Under the pieces are notes generated by a model. That model was not told where the DNA came from. It saw nothing but the letters and a program-made list of their open reading frames with translations, and searched no databases. From an uncultured Dokdonia sp. (GTDB lineage: Bacteria; Bacteroidota; Bacteroidia; Flavobacteriales; Flavobacteriaceae): a stretch of 43,839 nucleotides of DNA. Positions 19,274 to 27,724 of the stretch are shown here, piece after piece; the stretch's first letter is position 1; each line of letters starts with the position of its first letter. The translations under genes were made by a program, and so were the position numbers. The stretch covers positions 1-43,839 of the forward strand of contig CALKZS010000047.1 of assembly GCA_938002835.1 (NCBI GenBank), written 5' to 3'.

Positions 19274-19753
19274 TTATCTACGACTAGGACTTCGTGCTAT
19301 TCTAACTAATGCACCTCTACGATTATAATGCATTTTTAAAGAATTTATAGAAGACATTTTGCCATTGTTATATTTTATAGTCTTGCTACCCACTTGTTTT
19401 ACTTGACCATAGCGGTTGTAGCTTAACACTGTATTTCCTATTTGTTTTACTTGACCTAGACGGTTGTATAGAATTGCTTTTCTATTTCTATTAGTATAAG
19501 TCACTCCGTATGTATGTCCTGGAGATGTGCGACCTGTTGTTACACGTCTTCTTTGAGTTTGTACACGGCTATTGTAATTTTGATTAAACTCGATGTTACC
19601 ATTTGTATATACTGTAAATTCAATACCGCGTTCAATAAATGTAACAGAGTGAGAGCTATTGATGTTAACCCCAACTTTAAGAGCTTGCACTTGGTTTGCT
19701 TGGGCAGTGATACCTCCTAGAAGTAATACTGCAAATAATAATTTTTTTATAAT
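19274..19753 (-). CDS. Small secreted protein with tandem YNRxGQVKQ repeats, non-ATG start
   Basis: From a GTG at 19690 the frame gives 138 residues, but it stays open upstream through a textbook signal peptide, KKLLFAVLLLGGITAQA, with no ATG before the in-frame stop. The start is therefore probably ATT (19753-19751) or the next codon ATA, giving about 159 residues. The C-terminal half holds two 16-residue-period repeats (YNRLGQVKQIG, YNRYGQVKQVG), weakly like YD repeats, and a basic tail. A sigma-54-like promoter lies 58-74 bases upstream. The function is unknown; export to the envelope or beyond is inferred from the signal peptide. Confidence 0.7.
   Translation of the reverse strand: MIKKLLFAVLLLGGITAQANQVQALKVGVNINSSHSVTFIERGIEFTVYTNGNIEFNQNYNSRVQTQRRRVTTGRTSPGHTYGVTYTNRNRKAILYNRLGQVKQIGNTVLSYNRYGQVKQVGSKTIKYNNGKMSSINSLKMHYNRRGALVRIARSPSRR
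19394..19468 (-). repeat. Tandem 48-base repeat within the small secreted gene
   Basis: Two near-identical 27-base blocks (19394-19420 and 19442-19468) are offset by 48 bases, encoding the repeated YNRxGQVKQ unit. Recent internal duplication is likely. Confidence 0.7.
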
Positions 19754-19810
19754 ATTAGAGTATTAAGGTTATTGCGATACCACTTATCGGTCTACGCTTG
19801 CTAACAATAT

Positions 19811-19827
19811 CACAAGTAGCGTGCCAA
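19811..19827 (-). promoter_or_regulatory. Sigma-54-type promoter
   Basis: On the minus strand TTGGCACGCTACTTGTG matches the RpoN consensus TGGCACG-N4-TTGC with one change, and GG and GT are separated by the required 10 bases. The expected start site near 19800 leaves a leader of about 45 bases before the ATT start. Confidence 0.65.
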
Positions 19828-19933
19828 AAAAATAAAAATCTCTTAAAATTGTATATTTACTGGTGCTTGTGTTTTTGTAAAATATGAATAAATAGTACTT
19901 TTTATTACAATTACTATTTATTTGCGCATAAAA

Positions 19934-19965
19934 AACTGCCATTGCTAGTTAAAACAATGACAGTT
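19934..19965 (-). terminator. Intrinsic terminator for the minus-strand membrane-protein gene
   Basis: AACTGcCATTG and CAATGaCAGTT form an 11-bp stem with one mismatch. Read on the minus strand the stem is followed by a TTTTTT tract, about 95 bases past the stop of the gene at 20061-20945. Confidence 0.65.
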
Positions 19966-20060
19966 ACTGATTGTAGTTAGGTAGTTAAAAATGTGTTTAG
20001 ATAGAGATAGAGTGTGTTTTCTTACTTAATCTAATAACAAAACATATACTTATTAGCTTG

Positions 20061-20945
20061 CTACAGTATTTTTTTACTTGAAAGTATATCTTTTAATGCT
20101 TTATTTATTGCTATGTACTCAACAAACTCATCTCCATCAAAACTTATTTTTCCATCTTTTTCTACTTTAGCCTTTTTATTTTCTATTGTAAGATAGCTTT
20201 CATCAAAGCTAGAAGTATATAAGGTAAAAATACTGTGATCTGACTCAGGATTTTGACTTATCTTAATATTTTCAATAAGCTCTGAGTTTTTATTTTCTAA
20301 TTGTTTTGTGACTTCTGTAGTATTTTCAATATATTCAAAAGCACCAAGATCAATTTCTTCAAACCAAGAGTTACTTCTCTCACAAAAAGGTTGTTGCGCT
20401 TTTACAAATGACATTAATGTAGAAATACCAACAATGATTATTAATTCTATAATCCAGACAGCGGTAAGAAAACCACCACTAACAGTTTTTCCTTTCATAC
20501 CCCAAGTTCCAAATTCATTTATTTCTCCGATGAGTTCAAAAAGAACATCAGGTTGAATAACTAGTGAAAAAACTTGCAATATTTTGATGTTACTAGTAGT
20601 CACTCCAATAGTAGAATTACCATAGGTTTCACCAGCGTTAATTACAAGATCAACCCAAACTGCCCAATGGAAGTAGAGTGTGATGAGACCTCCTAAAATC
20701 CCAAAGATGATAGCAATAAGAACATTTCTAACTTTTCCTTTTCCTATGATTATAGAGTTAGTAAGTAGTCCAGCTACAAATCCTACGCCTGCCGCTATTA
20801 AAAAATTGATATATATAAAAGGAATATACCATATGCAATATGCATATATAAGTCCTAACAACGGAAAAGCTATAAGCGATAATAAAAGAAAATAGATAAA
20901 AGATGTAGGAGAAAATTTTCCTGAGGGCACGTAATAATTATTCAT
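20061..20945 (-). CDS. Membrane protein of unknown function with cytosolic tail
   Basis: This 294-residue protein has about five hydrophobic helices within residues 12-185, including IRNVLIAIIFGILGGLITLY-like glycine-rich segments, and then a soluble acidic C-terminal region of about 110 residues. I recognise no family. It starts at an ATG after a 76-base gap from the next minus-strand gene. A small two-helix protein and an FG-GAP-like secreted protein lie just upstream, so a small envelope-related cluster is possible. The evidence is coding potential and topology only. Confidence 0.65.
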   Translation of the reverse strand: MNNYYVPSGKFSPTSFIYFLLLSLIAFPLLGLIYAYCIWYIPFIYINFLIAAGVGFVAGLLTNSIIIGKGKVRNVLIAIIFGILGGLITLYFHWAVWVDLVINAGETYGNSTIGVTTSNIKILQVFSLVIQPDVLFELIGEINEFGTWGMKGKTVSGGFLTAVWIIELIIIVGISTLMSFVKAQQPFCERSNSWFEEIDLGAFEYIENTTEVTKQLENKNSELIENIKISQNPESDHSIFTLYTSSFDESYLTIENKKAKVEKDGKISFDGDEFVEYIAINKALKDILSSKKIL

Positions 20946-21021
20946 AATTTTTTGATTTGGTTTTCAATTACAGTTTATAAAGCTACTATATTATAGTTGT
21001 TTTTTATTTAAACACCACTAT

Positions 21022-21258
21022 TTAATTCATTTGTTTTTTTTCTTCTTTGGGTATTCTCCATAATAGAAGACATACTCCAGCCCATACTAAATTGAGTACA
21101 ATTAATCCTACTAAAAACATTGTTCGGCCTTCTTCCATTGAGCGTCCAGCAATTCCTAATACATAATAAGCCCAAAGACCAGCTAGTACGAGAAACCCTA
21201 AAAAGTATCCTATTTTCCCTTTTTTTGTTAAGTGTCTAAATAATAATCTTTCTAACAT
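21022..21258 (-). CDS. Small two-helix membrane protein
   Basis: The 78-residue product has a basic N-terminus (MLERLLFRHLTKKGKIGY), two membrane helices (about 18-36 and 46-66) and a charged C-terminus KEEKKQMN, so both ends are probably cytosolic. I recognise no family. The ATG start, spacing (32 bases from the upstream gene) and clean topology argue that it is real. It could be co-transcribed with the neighbouring secreted protein. Confidence 0.6.
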   Translation of the reverse strand: MLERLLFRHLTKKGKIGYFLGFLVLAGLWAYYVLGIAGRSMEEGRTMFLVGLIVLNLVWAGVCLLLWRIPKEEKKQMN

Positions 21259-21290
21259 AATTTTATGTATTTAATTGGTTTAATTTTAAT

Positions 21291-21995
21291 TTATAATCGT
21301 ATTCCTTCAAACTCTCGTTCAAAGGGTTTTTTTAATGTTTTTATGGTAATTGGCTCATCTAGATAGATGTTTATCCATTCGACAGATTCTGATTCATCTT
21401 CTGAAAAATTACCTCTAGTGATTTTCATTTTTTCACTCAAGAAGTTAATGCTGTAATCAGTAGTTTCTCCACTAGCTCTGTGCGCTTCGTTACTGTCATA
21501 TCCTATTAATACAAAAGCATTATTTTGAAATCTGAATTTATATGTATGATTAGATGTACTCCAGCTTCCTGCACTATACCAAATATGAAAATTAATACTT
21601 AATACTCCTTTTTTACTAATAGTAAAACCTTCAAAAGGCTCATCCATAGAAGGAGTCTCTCTAAGAATAATAAACTCATTAGAAACTAGTTGCTTTCTGA
21701 AAGTACCAGAAGGTGTGCCAAAGTAAATACCTAATTTCCTTGGATTTAAATCAATAGGACCTATTCCAAATCCATCATTTGGTTTTAAATTCTTCTCATC
21801 TGTATTTGCAATTGCAAATACGAGATCTAGAATTCCATCTTTATTTAGATCACCAGTTTTTGAATCGAGTAACTCCCAATCTGTAGGAATTAATTCTTCT
21901 AGAGAATGTGCGCTTTCTTTTAATGTTATAGATTCCGTTTGTCCATAAGTAACTAATGAAAATAGTACTGTAAATGCTATGAGTAATCGTATCAT
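21291..21995 (-). CDS. Secreted protein with an FG-GAP/VCBS-like calcium loop
   Basis: I take the ATG at 21995, giving 234 residues; a TTG nine codons earlier would put charged residues before the signal peptide. Residues 1-18 (MIRLLIAFTVLFSLVTYG) are a signal peptide. Around 48-58 the segment GDLNKDGILDLVF matches the DxNxDGxxD calcium-binding loop of FG-GAP/VCBS repeat proteins, present only once here. The rest is beta-rich with no other motif. Export to the periplasm or outside is likely; a partner or ligand cannot be named. Confidence 0.7.
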   Translation of the reverse strand: MIRLLIAFTVLFSLVTYGQTESITLKESAHSLEELIPTDWELLDSKTGDLNKDGILDLVFAIANTDEKNLKPNDGFGIGPIDLNPRKLGIYFGTPSGTFRKQLVSNEFIILRETPSMDEPFEGFTISKKGVLSINFHIWYSAGSWSTSNHTYKFRFQNNAFVLIGYDSNEAHRASGETTDYSINFLSEKMKITRGNFSEDESESVEWINIYLDEPITIKTLKKPFEREFEGIRL

Positions 21996-22041
21996 TTTAA
22001 CTGAAAGGTTTAATTTTGACAAACTTCAAATGTATTACTAT

Positions 22042-24183
22042 TTATAGATTTATCTTTTTGTATTTAGGATACTTCAATGTATATCCAAATTCTTTTTTTA
22101 TAGCGTTTCCAGGAGTAAGGGTAACTTCCCAATGCATCATTCCAGTTTCTTTATCATAAACAGCATCATAGGTCTCAATCTCATCTACTTTGATCTCTTT
22201 GTTTTGTGAGATAGGGATGCGGTCTTCTATTTTTAGAGTGATAGCTTTATTCTTATTGTTTTTTATAGTTACAGCATATGCCATATCAATAATGCGTTGT
22301 GTCCCAATAAAAGATTTTGATTTAAAATTATCTAGCTGTTTACGTTTTACTGTAATATTTGGGTCTATTCCTAGAGATACAGAAAGCTCTTCTGTAGTTT
22401 CTAAAGGGTTGATGTATGTCTTTCCAGAAAAGCTCCCTTCAAAATATACATTTGCCTCACCAGGCAATAAGCTATAACGTACCCAATCTTTTATAGAAGC
22501 TGTGAGAAATACATTTTCATTAACACCTGGTGCAACATAATATTGATATGTAGCTGGGACATCAAATTTATCTATCTCAATAATTGTAATATCACCATCT
22601 GAGACAATAGTATACTTTTTTTGTATTTCAAAATTAGTATTTGTGAGTCCTTCTGTTTTGATATCTCCAGTGGCAGTTTGAGCACCTTTTGTCGTTATAA
22701 TAACTACTCCATTTGAACCTCGATTACCGTATATAGCAGTAGAGTTTGCATCTTTAAGAACTTCTACATCTACAATATCTTTAGAATTAATATTTTTTGC
22801 TGCATAAGCACTTAAAGGAATACCATCTACTACAAAAAGAGGTTCACTACCTTCAGTAAAACTGCCTACACCTCTTATTTTAATAATATTTGAATTACCA
22901 GAATTAACTTGTACACCAGCAGCTCTGCCTTGTAATTCATCAGAAACGGCATATCCTAATGCTCTTTTCTCTCTTTTAACTCCTCTAGCAGTAACAACAA
23001 CCTCTTCTAATGCATTATCTGCTTCTAAAGACACATTCATTGTACTGGCGTGTATAGGAACTTCTTTTGTACTAAAACCTACATAAGAAAAAACTAGTTT
23101 TTCTCCTTCATTTACTTCAATAGTATATGCTCCATTAAAATCTGTTTGTACACCGTTTGAAGTTCCTTTAACAATTACGTATGCACCAAGTAATGGACTT
23201 CCGTTTTCTGTAACAATACCTGAGATTGTTCTAATAGTAGGATTGTATTTATACGTATATGCTTTTGTAGGAGTTGAGGTATTGCGATATGAATTGCTCA
23301 CAAAGTTGAGATACTTTGTATCTAGTGTAGGTTTTAAATTATTAGTATTAGGATCTCCAGTAGATAGTACAAGGTTTACATCTTCCCAAGATATGCCTGT
23401 TTTTTGATATAGATGTGCTTTATATGAAAGAGCAAGTGGTGTATCTATCGCAAGTGCTTTTAAATCATATTCGGGATACCAACCAGCTTCGTTTACATTG
23501 TATTTTATGATAAGATCCAGTTGCGCTGCTTTATCCGTATTGAGTTTTAAAGTGATCTGACCCTTGCTCTTTTCTTGCGTGACATTAAGCTCATTAAACT
23601 GTCTTTTGATATCATTTACTTGACGTTGTAGTGTAGTCTTTTTAATATCTATATCAAGTATTTCATTATGTATAGCTGTGATACGAGTGCGATAGTAGTT
23701 TGATAATGCTTTTATTTTTTCTAAATCTATTTCGGTAACATTACTTCCTAAATTTTGATTTGCACTAATTACCTCTTCTTCTTTGTGTAAACCACTTTTG
23801 GTGTTTTCTAGTTGTAGTAACTGCGTTTCTATAGAATTTTTTACTTGCTGTAAACTATCTACCTTTGTAGAGTTTAATTGCTCTGTTAGATAGTTTATTC
23901 CAAAATTGATAGACACAATAGAAGCATCTCCTAAGCCAGCAATTTGTATACTATTTTCATTAATATCATTAGATAGGTTGTCAAAAAGAATCGTATTTGT
24001 ACCAGGAGTAACCGATACTTTTGCACTACGTTCTATTTGTGCACCACTTAAATATACTGTAACTTTTTCTATAGATGTAGGATTTGTTTTAGGTTTTTCC
24101 GCTTTCGCGAAAGCATAATCATTAGCTTTCAAAGAAGTGATCACAGTGCATAAAAAGGCAAGGAAAAGTAGTTGCTTTCTCAT
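22042..24183 (-). CDS. MuiA-type DUF4140/DUF4139 protein with inserted SusC-like regulatory and plug segment
   Basis: The 713-residue exported protein has a signal peptide (1-20), a DUF4140 domain (about 35-135), a coiled coil (about 100-215) and the first DUF4139 strands with GWYPEYDLKA (234-243). Residues about 318-398 form a carboxypeptidase-regulatory-like domain (ISGIVTENGSPLLGAYVIVK) ending in EEVVVTARGVKREKRALGYA, followed by a TonB plug-like segment (about 405-500; VFVVDGIPLS-like and VEVLKDANSTAIYG). DUF4139 then resumes (about 510-713). No beta-barrel follows the plug, so it is not a transporter. A palindrome copy encodes AFAKA just after the signal peptide. The role is unknown. Confidence 0.85.
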   Translation of the reverse strand: MRKQLLFLAFLCTVITSLKANDYAFAKAEKPKTNPTSIEKVTVYLSGAQIERSAKVSVTPGTNTILFDNLSNDINENSIQIAGLGDASIVSINFGINYLTEQLNSTKVDSLQQVKNSIETQLLQLENTKSGLHKEEEVISANQNLGSNVTEIDLEKIKALSNYYRTRITAIHNEILDIDIKKTTLQRQVNDIKRQFNELNVTQEKSKGQITLKLNTDKAAQLDLIIKYNVNEAGWYPEYDLKALAIDTPLALSYKAHLYQKTGISWEDVNLVLSTGDPNTNNLKPTLDTKYLNFVSNSYRNTSTPTKAYTYKYNPTIRTISGIVTENGSPLLGAYVIVKGTSNGVQTDFNGAYTIEVNEGEKLVFSYVGFSTKEVPIHASTMNVSLEADNALEEVVVTARGVKREKRALGYAVSDELQGRAAGVQVNSGNSNIIKIRGVGSFTEGSEPLFVVDGIPLSAYAAKNINSKDIVDVEVLKDANSTAIYGNRGSNGVVIITTKGAQTATGDIKTEGLTNTNFEIQKKYTIVSDGDITIIEIDKFDVPATYQYYVAPGVNENVFLTASIKDWVRYSLLPGEANVYFEGSFSGKTYINPLETTEELSVSLGIDPNITVKRKQLDNFKSKSFIGTQRIIDMAYAVTIKNNKNKAITLKIEDRIPISQNKEIKVDEIETYDAVYDKETGMMHWEVTLTPGNAIKKEFGYTLKYPKYKKINL
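24101..24114. repeat. Dispersed palindrome copy (perfect)
   Basis: GCTTTCGCGAAAGC, exact 14-mer, read as AFAKA near the mature N-terminus of the MuiA-like protein. Confidence 0.85.
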
Positions 24184-24205
24184 TTGTTTGGTTTTTAAAT
24201 CTGTT

Positions 24206-24213
24206 CAAACTTA
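24206..24213 (-). promoter_or_regulatory. -7 promoter box (TAAGTTTG) before the MuiA-like gene
   Basis: On the minus strand TAAGTTTG matches TAnnTTTG exactly, 22 bases before the ATG. No -33 TTTG is at the standard distance, and the leader would be short. Confidence 0.35.
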
Positions 24214-24278
24214 AAAATCAATACCTCGCTATAATATAGAAAATGAGTGAATGATACTTCTGGTTGAGTGAAGTGGTT

Positions 24279-24683
24279 TTAAATAGTATTCTCTAAAAAT
24301 TTGGACTTTAATTCTTGAGTAGGAATCATACAAGCATCTTTTTTGCCATACCATTTATATCTATTGCGAGCAATAAAGTCATACACAAGATTGCGTATAA
24401 AAGCCGGAATAATGTAAAAACCAAGCATAAGTGGCCATCCACCAGATAGTTTTTGAGCAATAAATAACGCCGCCGTAGATTTTACATAGGCTTTTTTATC
24501 TGTCACTAGAATGATAGAATCGACCTTGTTTAAATCTATATTATGTTTTGAAGCAAGTTGTTTTCCCACCTCACTTTGTAACGCAGCATATCTAAAAACG
24601 TCTTTCTTATCACGTTTTATCACAAAGGTAACAGCGCTGTTGCACAAGTTACATACTCCATCAAATAAGATAATTCTTTTCAT
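24279..24683 (-). CDS. DCC-family thiol oxidoreductase-like protein (DUF393)
   Basis: The 134-residue protein begins MKRIILFDGVCNLCNSAVTF, carrying the DxxCxxC motif (Asp8, Cys11, Cys14) that names the DCC family, a thioredoxin-like fold group. Conserved FRYAALQSEVGKQL and the C-terminal YKWYGKKDACMIP are also present. A cytosolic thiol-disulfide function is predicted for the family, but substrates are unknown. It lies 34 bases after the MutS2-like gene on the same strand and may share its transcript. Confidence 0.9.
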   Translation of the reverse strand: MKRIILFDGVCNLCNSAVTFVIKRDKKDVFRYAALQSEVGKQLASKHNIDLNKVDSIILVTDKKAYVKSTAALFIAQKLSGGWPLMLGFYIIPAFIRNLVYDFIARNRYKWYGKKDACMIPTQELKSKFLENTI

Positions 24684-24717
24684 TATTATATAAAATGCAA
24701 CGTAAGGTACACTTTCT

Positions 24718-26886
24718 TTATTTTTTCTTTCGCTGTACTAATTCAAGCTGTTCTACAGAAACCTTAGTCGTAAACATTCCGTAATCTATAGTGGCTTTTC
24801 CTTTTTCTATGCGATCTATTGTACCCACTGCTTTTCCATCAAACATTCTAACGCGATCCCCTTCATAGAGGGTTACTTTAGGTTTTACAACTTCAGGTTC
24901 TTTTTTCTTTGCTTCTTTCTTTTTCTCACGTATTACTTTTACGTGCTTTTCTGCTTCTTTTTTTATGGCAAGTTCTTTAGCTTTCTCAGCTTTGGCTTGT
25001 TTTGCGCTTTGTTTTTTACGCTTACTATTTTCTATCTGGACAATTTTTAAAAACTCTGCAATGAGTTCTTTTTTCTTCTTGTCTTTAAAAAATTTTGAAC
25101 TTATATTATCTAGTTTAGTCCCTAGATAGATCATACGCTGGTTACTATCATAAAGCTCTTGATAACTTTCTAACTTGCTTTGTACTTTACTGTTAATTTG
25201 AGCTAGTTGTGCTTTTTCTTTTTCGGCTTGTTGTTCTTTTGCTTTAAGCGAGCTAGTCGTTTTACTTAGTTTGCTACGTTCTTTTTGAAGGTTTGCAATA
25301 CTTTTATCAAAACGTATTTTGCCACGTTCAACCTTTTTCTTAGATCTATTAATGAGGGAGTATGGAATACCGTTTTTTTGCGCAACTTCAAATGTAAATG
25401 AGCTTCCAGCTTCTCCCATATGTAATTTAAAAAGTGGTTCTAGCGTGCGTGCGTCAAAAAGCATATTTGCATTTACAATCTCTGGCGTTTCATTTGCCAT
25501 CATTTTGAGGTTTGCATAATGTGTGGTAATAATTCCAAAAGCTTCTCGCTCGTGAAAAACTTCTAAAAATGTTTCGGCGAGAGCTCCGCCCAACTCTGGA
25601 TCAGATCCTGTTCCAAATTCATCAATGAGAATCAATGAATTTTTATCACATTTTTTTAAGAAGTAATTCATATTCTTAAGACGGTAGCTATAGGTACTCA
25701 AGTGATTTTCGATACTTTGATTGTCACCTATGTCTGTCAATATTTTATTAAAGAGACACATACGGCTATACTCGTGTACTGGAATAAGCATACCGCTTTG
25801 AAGCATTAATTGTAAAAGCCCTACGGTTTTTAATGTAATACTTTTGCCACCTGCATTAGGTCCAGAAATAACAATAATGCGACTTTCTTGATCTAAGTGT
25901 ATGTCCTGCGGATAGGTTTTTTCTTTTTTTACTTTATTACTCAAGTAGAGTAGTGGGTGATAGGCTTCTTTTAAGGTGAGCTCACGATCTGTGGTGATTT
26001 TAGGTAAAATACCGTTCATAGTCTCTGCATATTTCATTTTTGCAGCAATGAGATCTATATCACTTAAAAGCTCTTGATATTCTTTAAAAAGATCAATAAA
26101 AGGTCTAAGTCTATCTGTGAGTTCTTTAAGAATGCGTTTTACCTCTTCGTCTTCTTCAAAAATAAGATTGTTTAATTCTCTTTGTGCTTGTAGTGTAGCC
26201 TCCGGCTGGATGTATGTGATACTACCCGTTTTTGAGCTACCCATTATAGATCCTTTTACCTTACGGCGATGCATTGCCGTTACCGCAAGTACACGCACAT
26301 TATCTACAATAGATTCTCGTATATCATCCAGATATCCATATCCTGCATATTGCCCTAAAGCACTTGCAAAACTAGAATTTATACGTCCTTTTGTTTGATT
26401 TATAGTACGTCGTAACGTATTTAAAAGCGGAGAAGCATCATCACGTACTTCGCCATATTTATCAATTACTTTATTAACAGCATCGATAACCGCTGTGGTG
26501 TATTGTGTTTCTTGTACTGTTTTATGAAGGGTTGGGAAATTTTCTTCAAATTTCTTAAAAAATTTAAGTTGAATGTTTACAGTCTCAGATATACTAGAGA
26601 GCTTTTTAAAACTTCCTTTTGCTAAGGTGTAATCCTCTATGTCAAGATATTTTATCTCAAGATCTATCGTGTCAAAACCGTGATTAGGTATAGGTGTTTC
26701 TGCTGTGCGAGATGATAAATATTCATTTGTTTGATGCAATCCAAAAATAGCTTCTTTTGGAGTGCTGTATGGAGTGATTTGAAGTGCTTTTTCTTTTCCT
26801 TTTTCTGTAATACAACGCTCAGAAAGTTGCGCACAAACAGTATCAAATTCTAAGTCTTCAAGAGTCTTTTTTGTAATATTTATCAT
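24718..26886 (-). CDS. MutS2-like ATPase without an Smr nuclease domain
   Basis: The 722-residue protein has the MutS core/lever region (about 1-320), Walker A GPNAGGKS (342-349), Walker B LILIDEFGTGSDP (about 418-430) and TTHY. A long Lys/Glu-rich coiled coil (about 515-675) follows, ending in a small beta segment (YEGDRVRMFDGKAVGTI). Canonical MutS2 ends in an Smr nuclease domain, which is absent, as is usual in flavobacterial members. MutS2 proteins act on branched DNA or collided ribosomes; which applies here is open. It diverges from ung. An 8-bp inverted repeat lies just upstream of the start. Confidence 0.9.
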   Translation of the reverse strand: MINITKKTLEDLEFDTVCAQLSERCITEKGKEKALQITPYSTPKEAIFGLHQTNEYLSSRTAETPIPNHGFDTIDLEIKYLDIEDYTLAKGSFKKLSSISETVNIQLKFFKKFEENFPTLHKTVQETQYTTAVIDAVNKVIDKYGEVRDDASPLLNTLRRTINQTKGRINSSFASALGQYAGYGYLDDIRESIVDNVRVLAVTAMHRRKVKGSIMGSSKTGSITYIQPEATLQAQRELNNLIFEEDEEVKRILKELTDRLRPFIDLFKEYQELLSDIDLIAAKMKYAETMNGILPKITTDRELTLKEAYHPLLYLSNKVKKEKTYPQDIHLDQESRIIVISGPNAGGKSITLKTVGLLQLMLQSGMLIPVHEYSRMCLFNKILTDIGDNQSIENHLSTYSYRLKNMNYFLKKCDKNSLILIDEFGTGSDPELGGALAETFLEVFHEREAFGIITTHYANLKMMANETPEIVNANMLFDARTLEPLFKLHMGEAGSSFTFEVAQKNGIPYSLINRSKKKVERGKIRFDKSIANLQKERSKLSKTTSSLKAKEQQAEKEKAQLAQINSKVQSKLESYQELYDSNQRMIYLGTKLDNISSKFFKDKKKKELIAEFLKIVQIENSKRKKQSAKQAKAEKAKELAIKKEAEKHVKVIREKKKEAKKKEPEVVKPKVTLYEGDRVRMFDGKAVGTIDRIEKGKATIDYGMFTTKVSVEQLELVQRKKK

Positions 26887-26897
26887 ATTTATTTTGC

Positions 26898-26925
26898 TTT
26901 CGTAACAACAAATGTGATTACGAAA
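26898..26925. promoter_or_regulatory. Inverted repeat between mutS2-like gene and ung
   Basis: TTTCGTAA and TTACGAAA are perfect 8-base arms around a 12-base spacer, 12 bases upstream of the MutS2-like start. It may be an operator or a leader hairpin. Confidence 0.35.
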
Positions 26926-27004
26926 ATAACAGAAGTTATAACTCCTTTTCTTTCTTTTTTATTATAGCTTTGAGTAGTAAACTACCCATACAAAAATACA
27001 TATA

Positions 27005-27670
27005 ATGGATCTAAAAATACACGAGAGTTGGAAGCAAGAACTTAGTGAAGAGTTTGAAAAACCATATTTTAAAAAACTAGCTGACTTTGTAGATAAAGAA
27101 TATGCAAACCATACTTGTTTTCCTCCTCAAGAAAAGATTTTTGCTGCTTTTAATCGCTGTCCATTTGATCAAGTCAAAGTGGCTATTATAGGTCAGGATC
27201 CATATCACGGTGTTGGGCAAGCAAACGGGCTGTGTTTTTCTGTAAATGATGGTATTAAACATCCACCTTCCTTACTTAATATTTTTAAAGAGATTACTAC
27301 AGATCTTGGTCAAGAAATTCCGGTGTCAGGTAATTTAGAACGCTGGGCAGCTCAAGGAGTTTTATTATTAAATACTACACTGACTGTAAGGGCTCACGAA
27401 GCAGGTTCTCATCAAAAACAAGGTTGGGAAATGTTTACAGATGTTGTGATAGATACGCTTTCGCGAAAGCGTGAAAACATCATCTTTTTATTATGGGGAG
27501 GTTTTGCAAAGAAAAAAGGAAAGAAAATAGATACTTCTAAGCATCACGTATTAACTTCTGGTCATCCGTCACCATTAAGTGCAAATCGTGGTTATTGGTT
27601 TGGGAACAAACATTTTAGTAAAGTAAACACATTATTAAAAGAAAGAGAAGAGCAACTGATAAAATGGTAA
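27005..27670 (+). CDS. ung: Uracil-DNA glycosylase, family 1
   Basis: This 221-residue enzyme removes uracil from DNA in base-excision repair. All family motifs are visible: the water-activating GQDPYHG (63-69, catalytic Asp65), LLNTTLTVRAHEAGSHQKQG (121-140), LLWGGFAKKKGK and the HPSPLSANRG loop with catalytic His187. Length and start (MDLKIHESW) agree with bacterial Ung. It is divergent from the MutS2-like gene, which keeps two DNA-maintenance genes side by side. A palindrome copy inserted between motifs is read as TLSRKRENI (151-159) and leaves the motifs intact. Confidence 0.97.
   Translation: MDLKIHESWKQELSEEFEKPYFKKLADFVDKEYANHTCFPPQEKIFAAFNRCPFDQVKVAIIGQDPYHGVGQANGLCFSVNDGIKHPPSLLNIFKEITTDLGQEIPVSGNLERWAAQGVLLLNTTLTVRAHEAGSHQKQGWEMFTDVVIDTLSRKRENIIFLLWGGFAKKKGKKIDTSKHHVLTSGHPSPLSANRGYWFGNKHFSKVNTLLKEREEQLIKW
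27457..27470. repeat. Dispersed palindrome copy (perfect, extended to 18 bases)
   Basis: The exact 14-mer is extended symmetrically to ACGCTTTCGCGAAAGCGT (27455-27472). It is inside ung, read as LSRK. Confidence 0.85.
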
Positions 27671-27679
27671 AATATAAAA

Positions 27680-27707
27680 AAGCCTTCTGTATTTAAACAG
27701 AAAGCTT
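27680..27707 (-). terminator. Intrinsic terminator for the M48 peptidase gene
   Basis: AAGCcTTCTGT (27680-27690) pairs with ACAGAAaGCTT (27697-27707). Read on the minus strand the stem is followed by a run of T, 18 bases past the peptidase stop. It may also serve ung, less well. Confidence 0.75.
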
Positions 27708-27724
27708 AATTAAAAAAAATAGTA

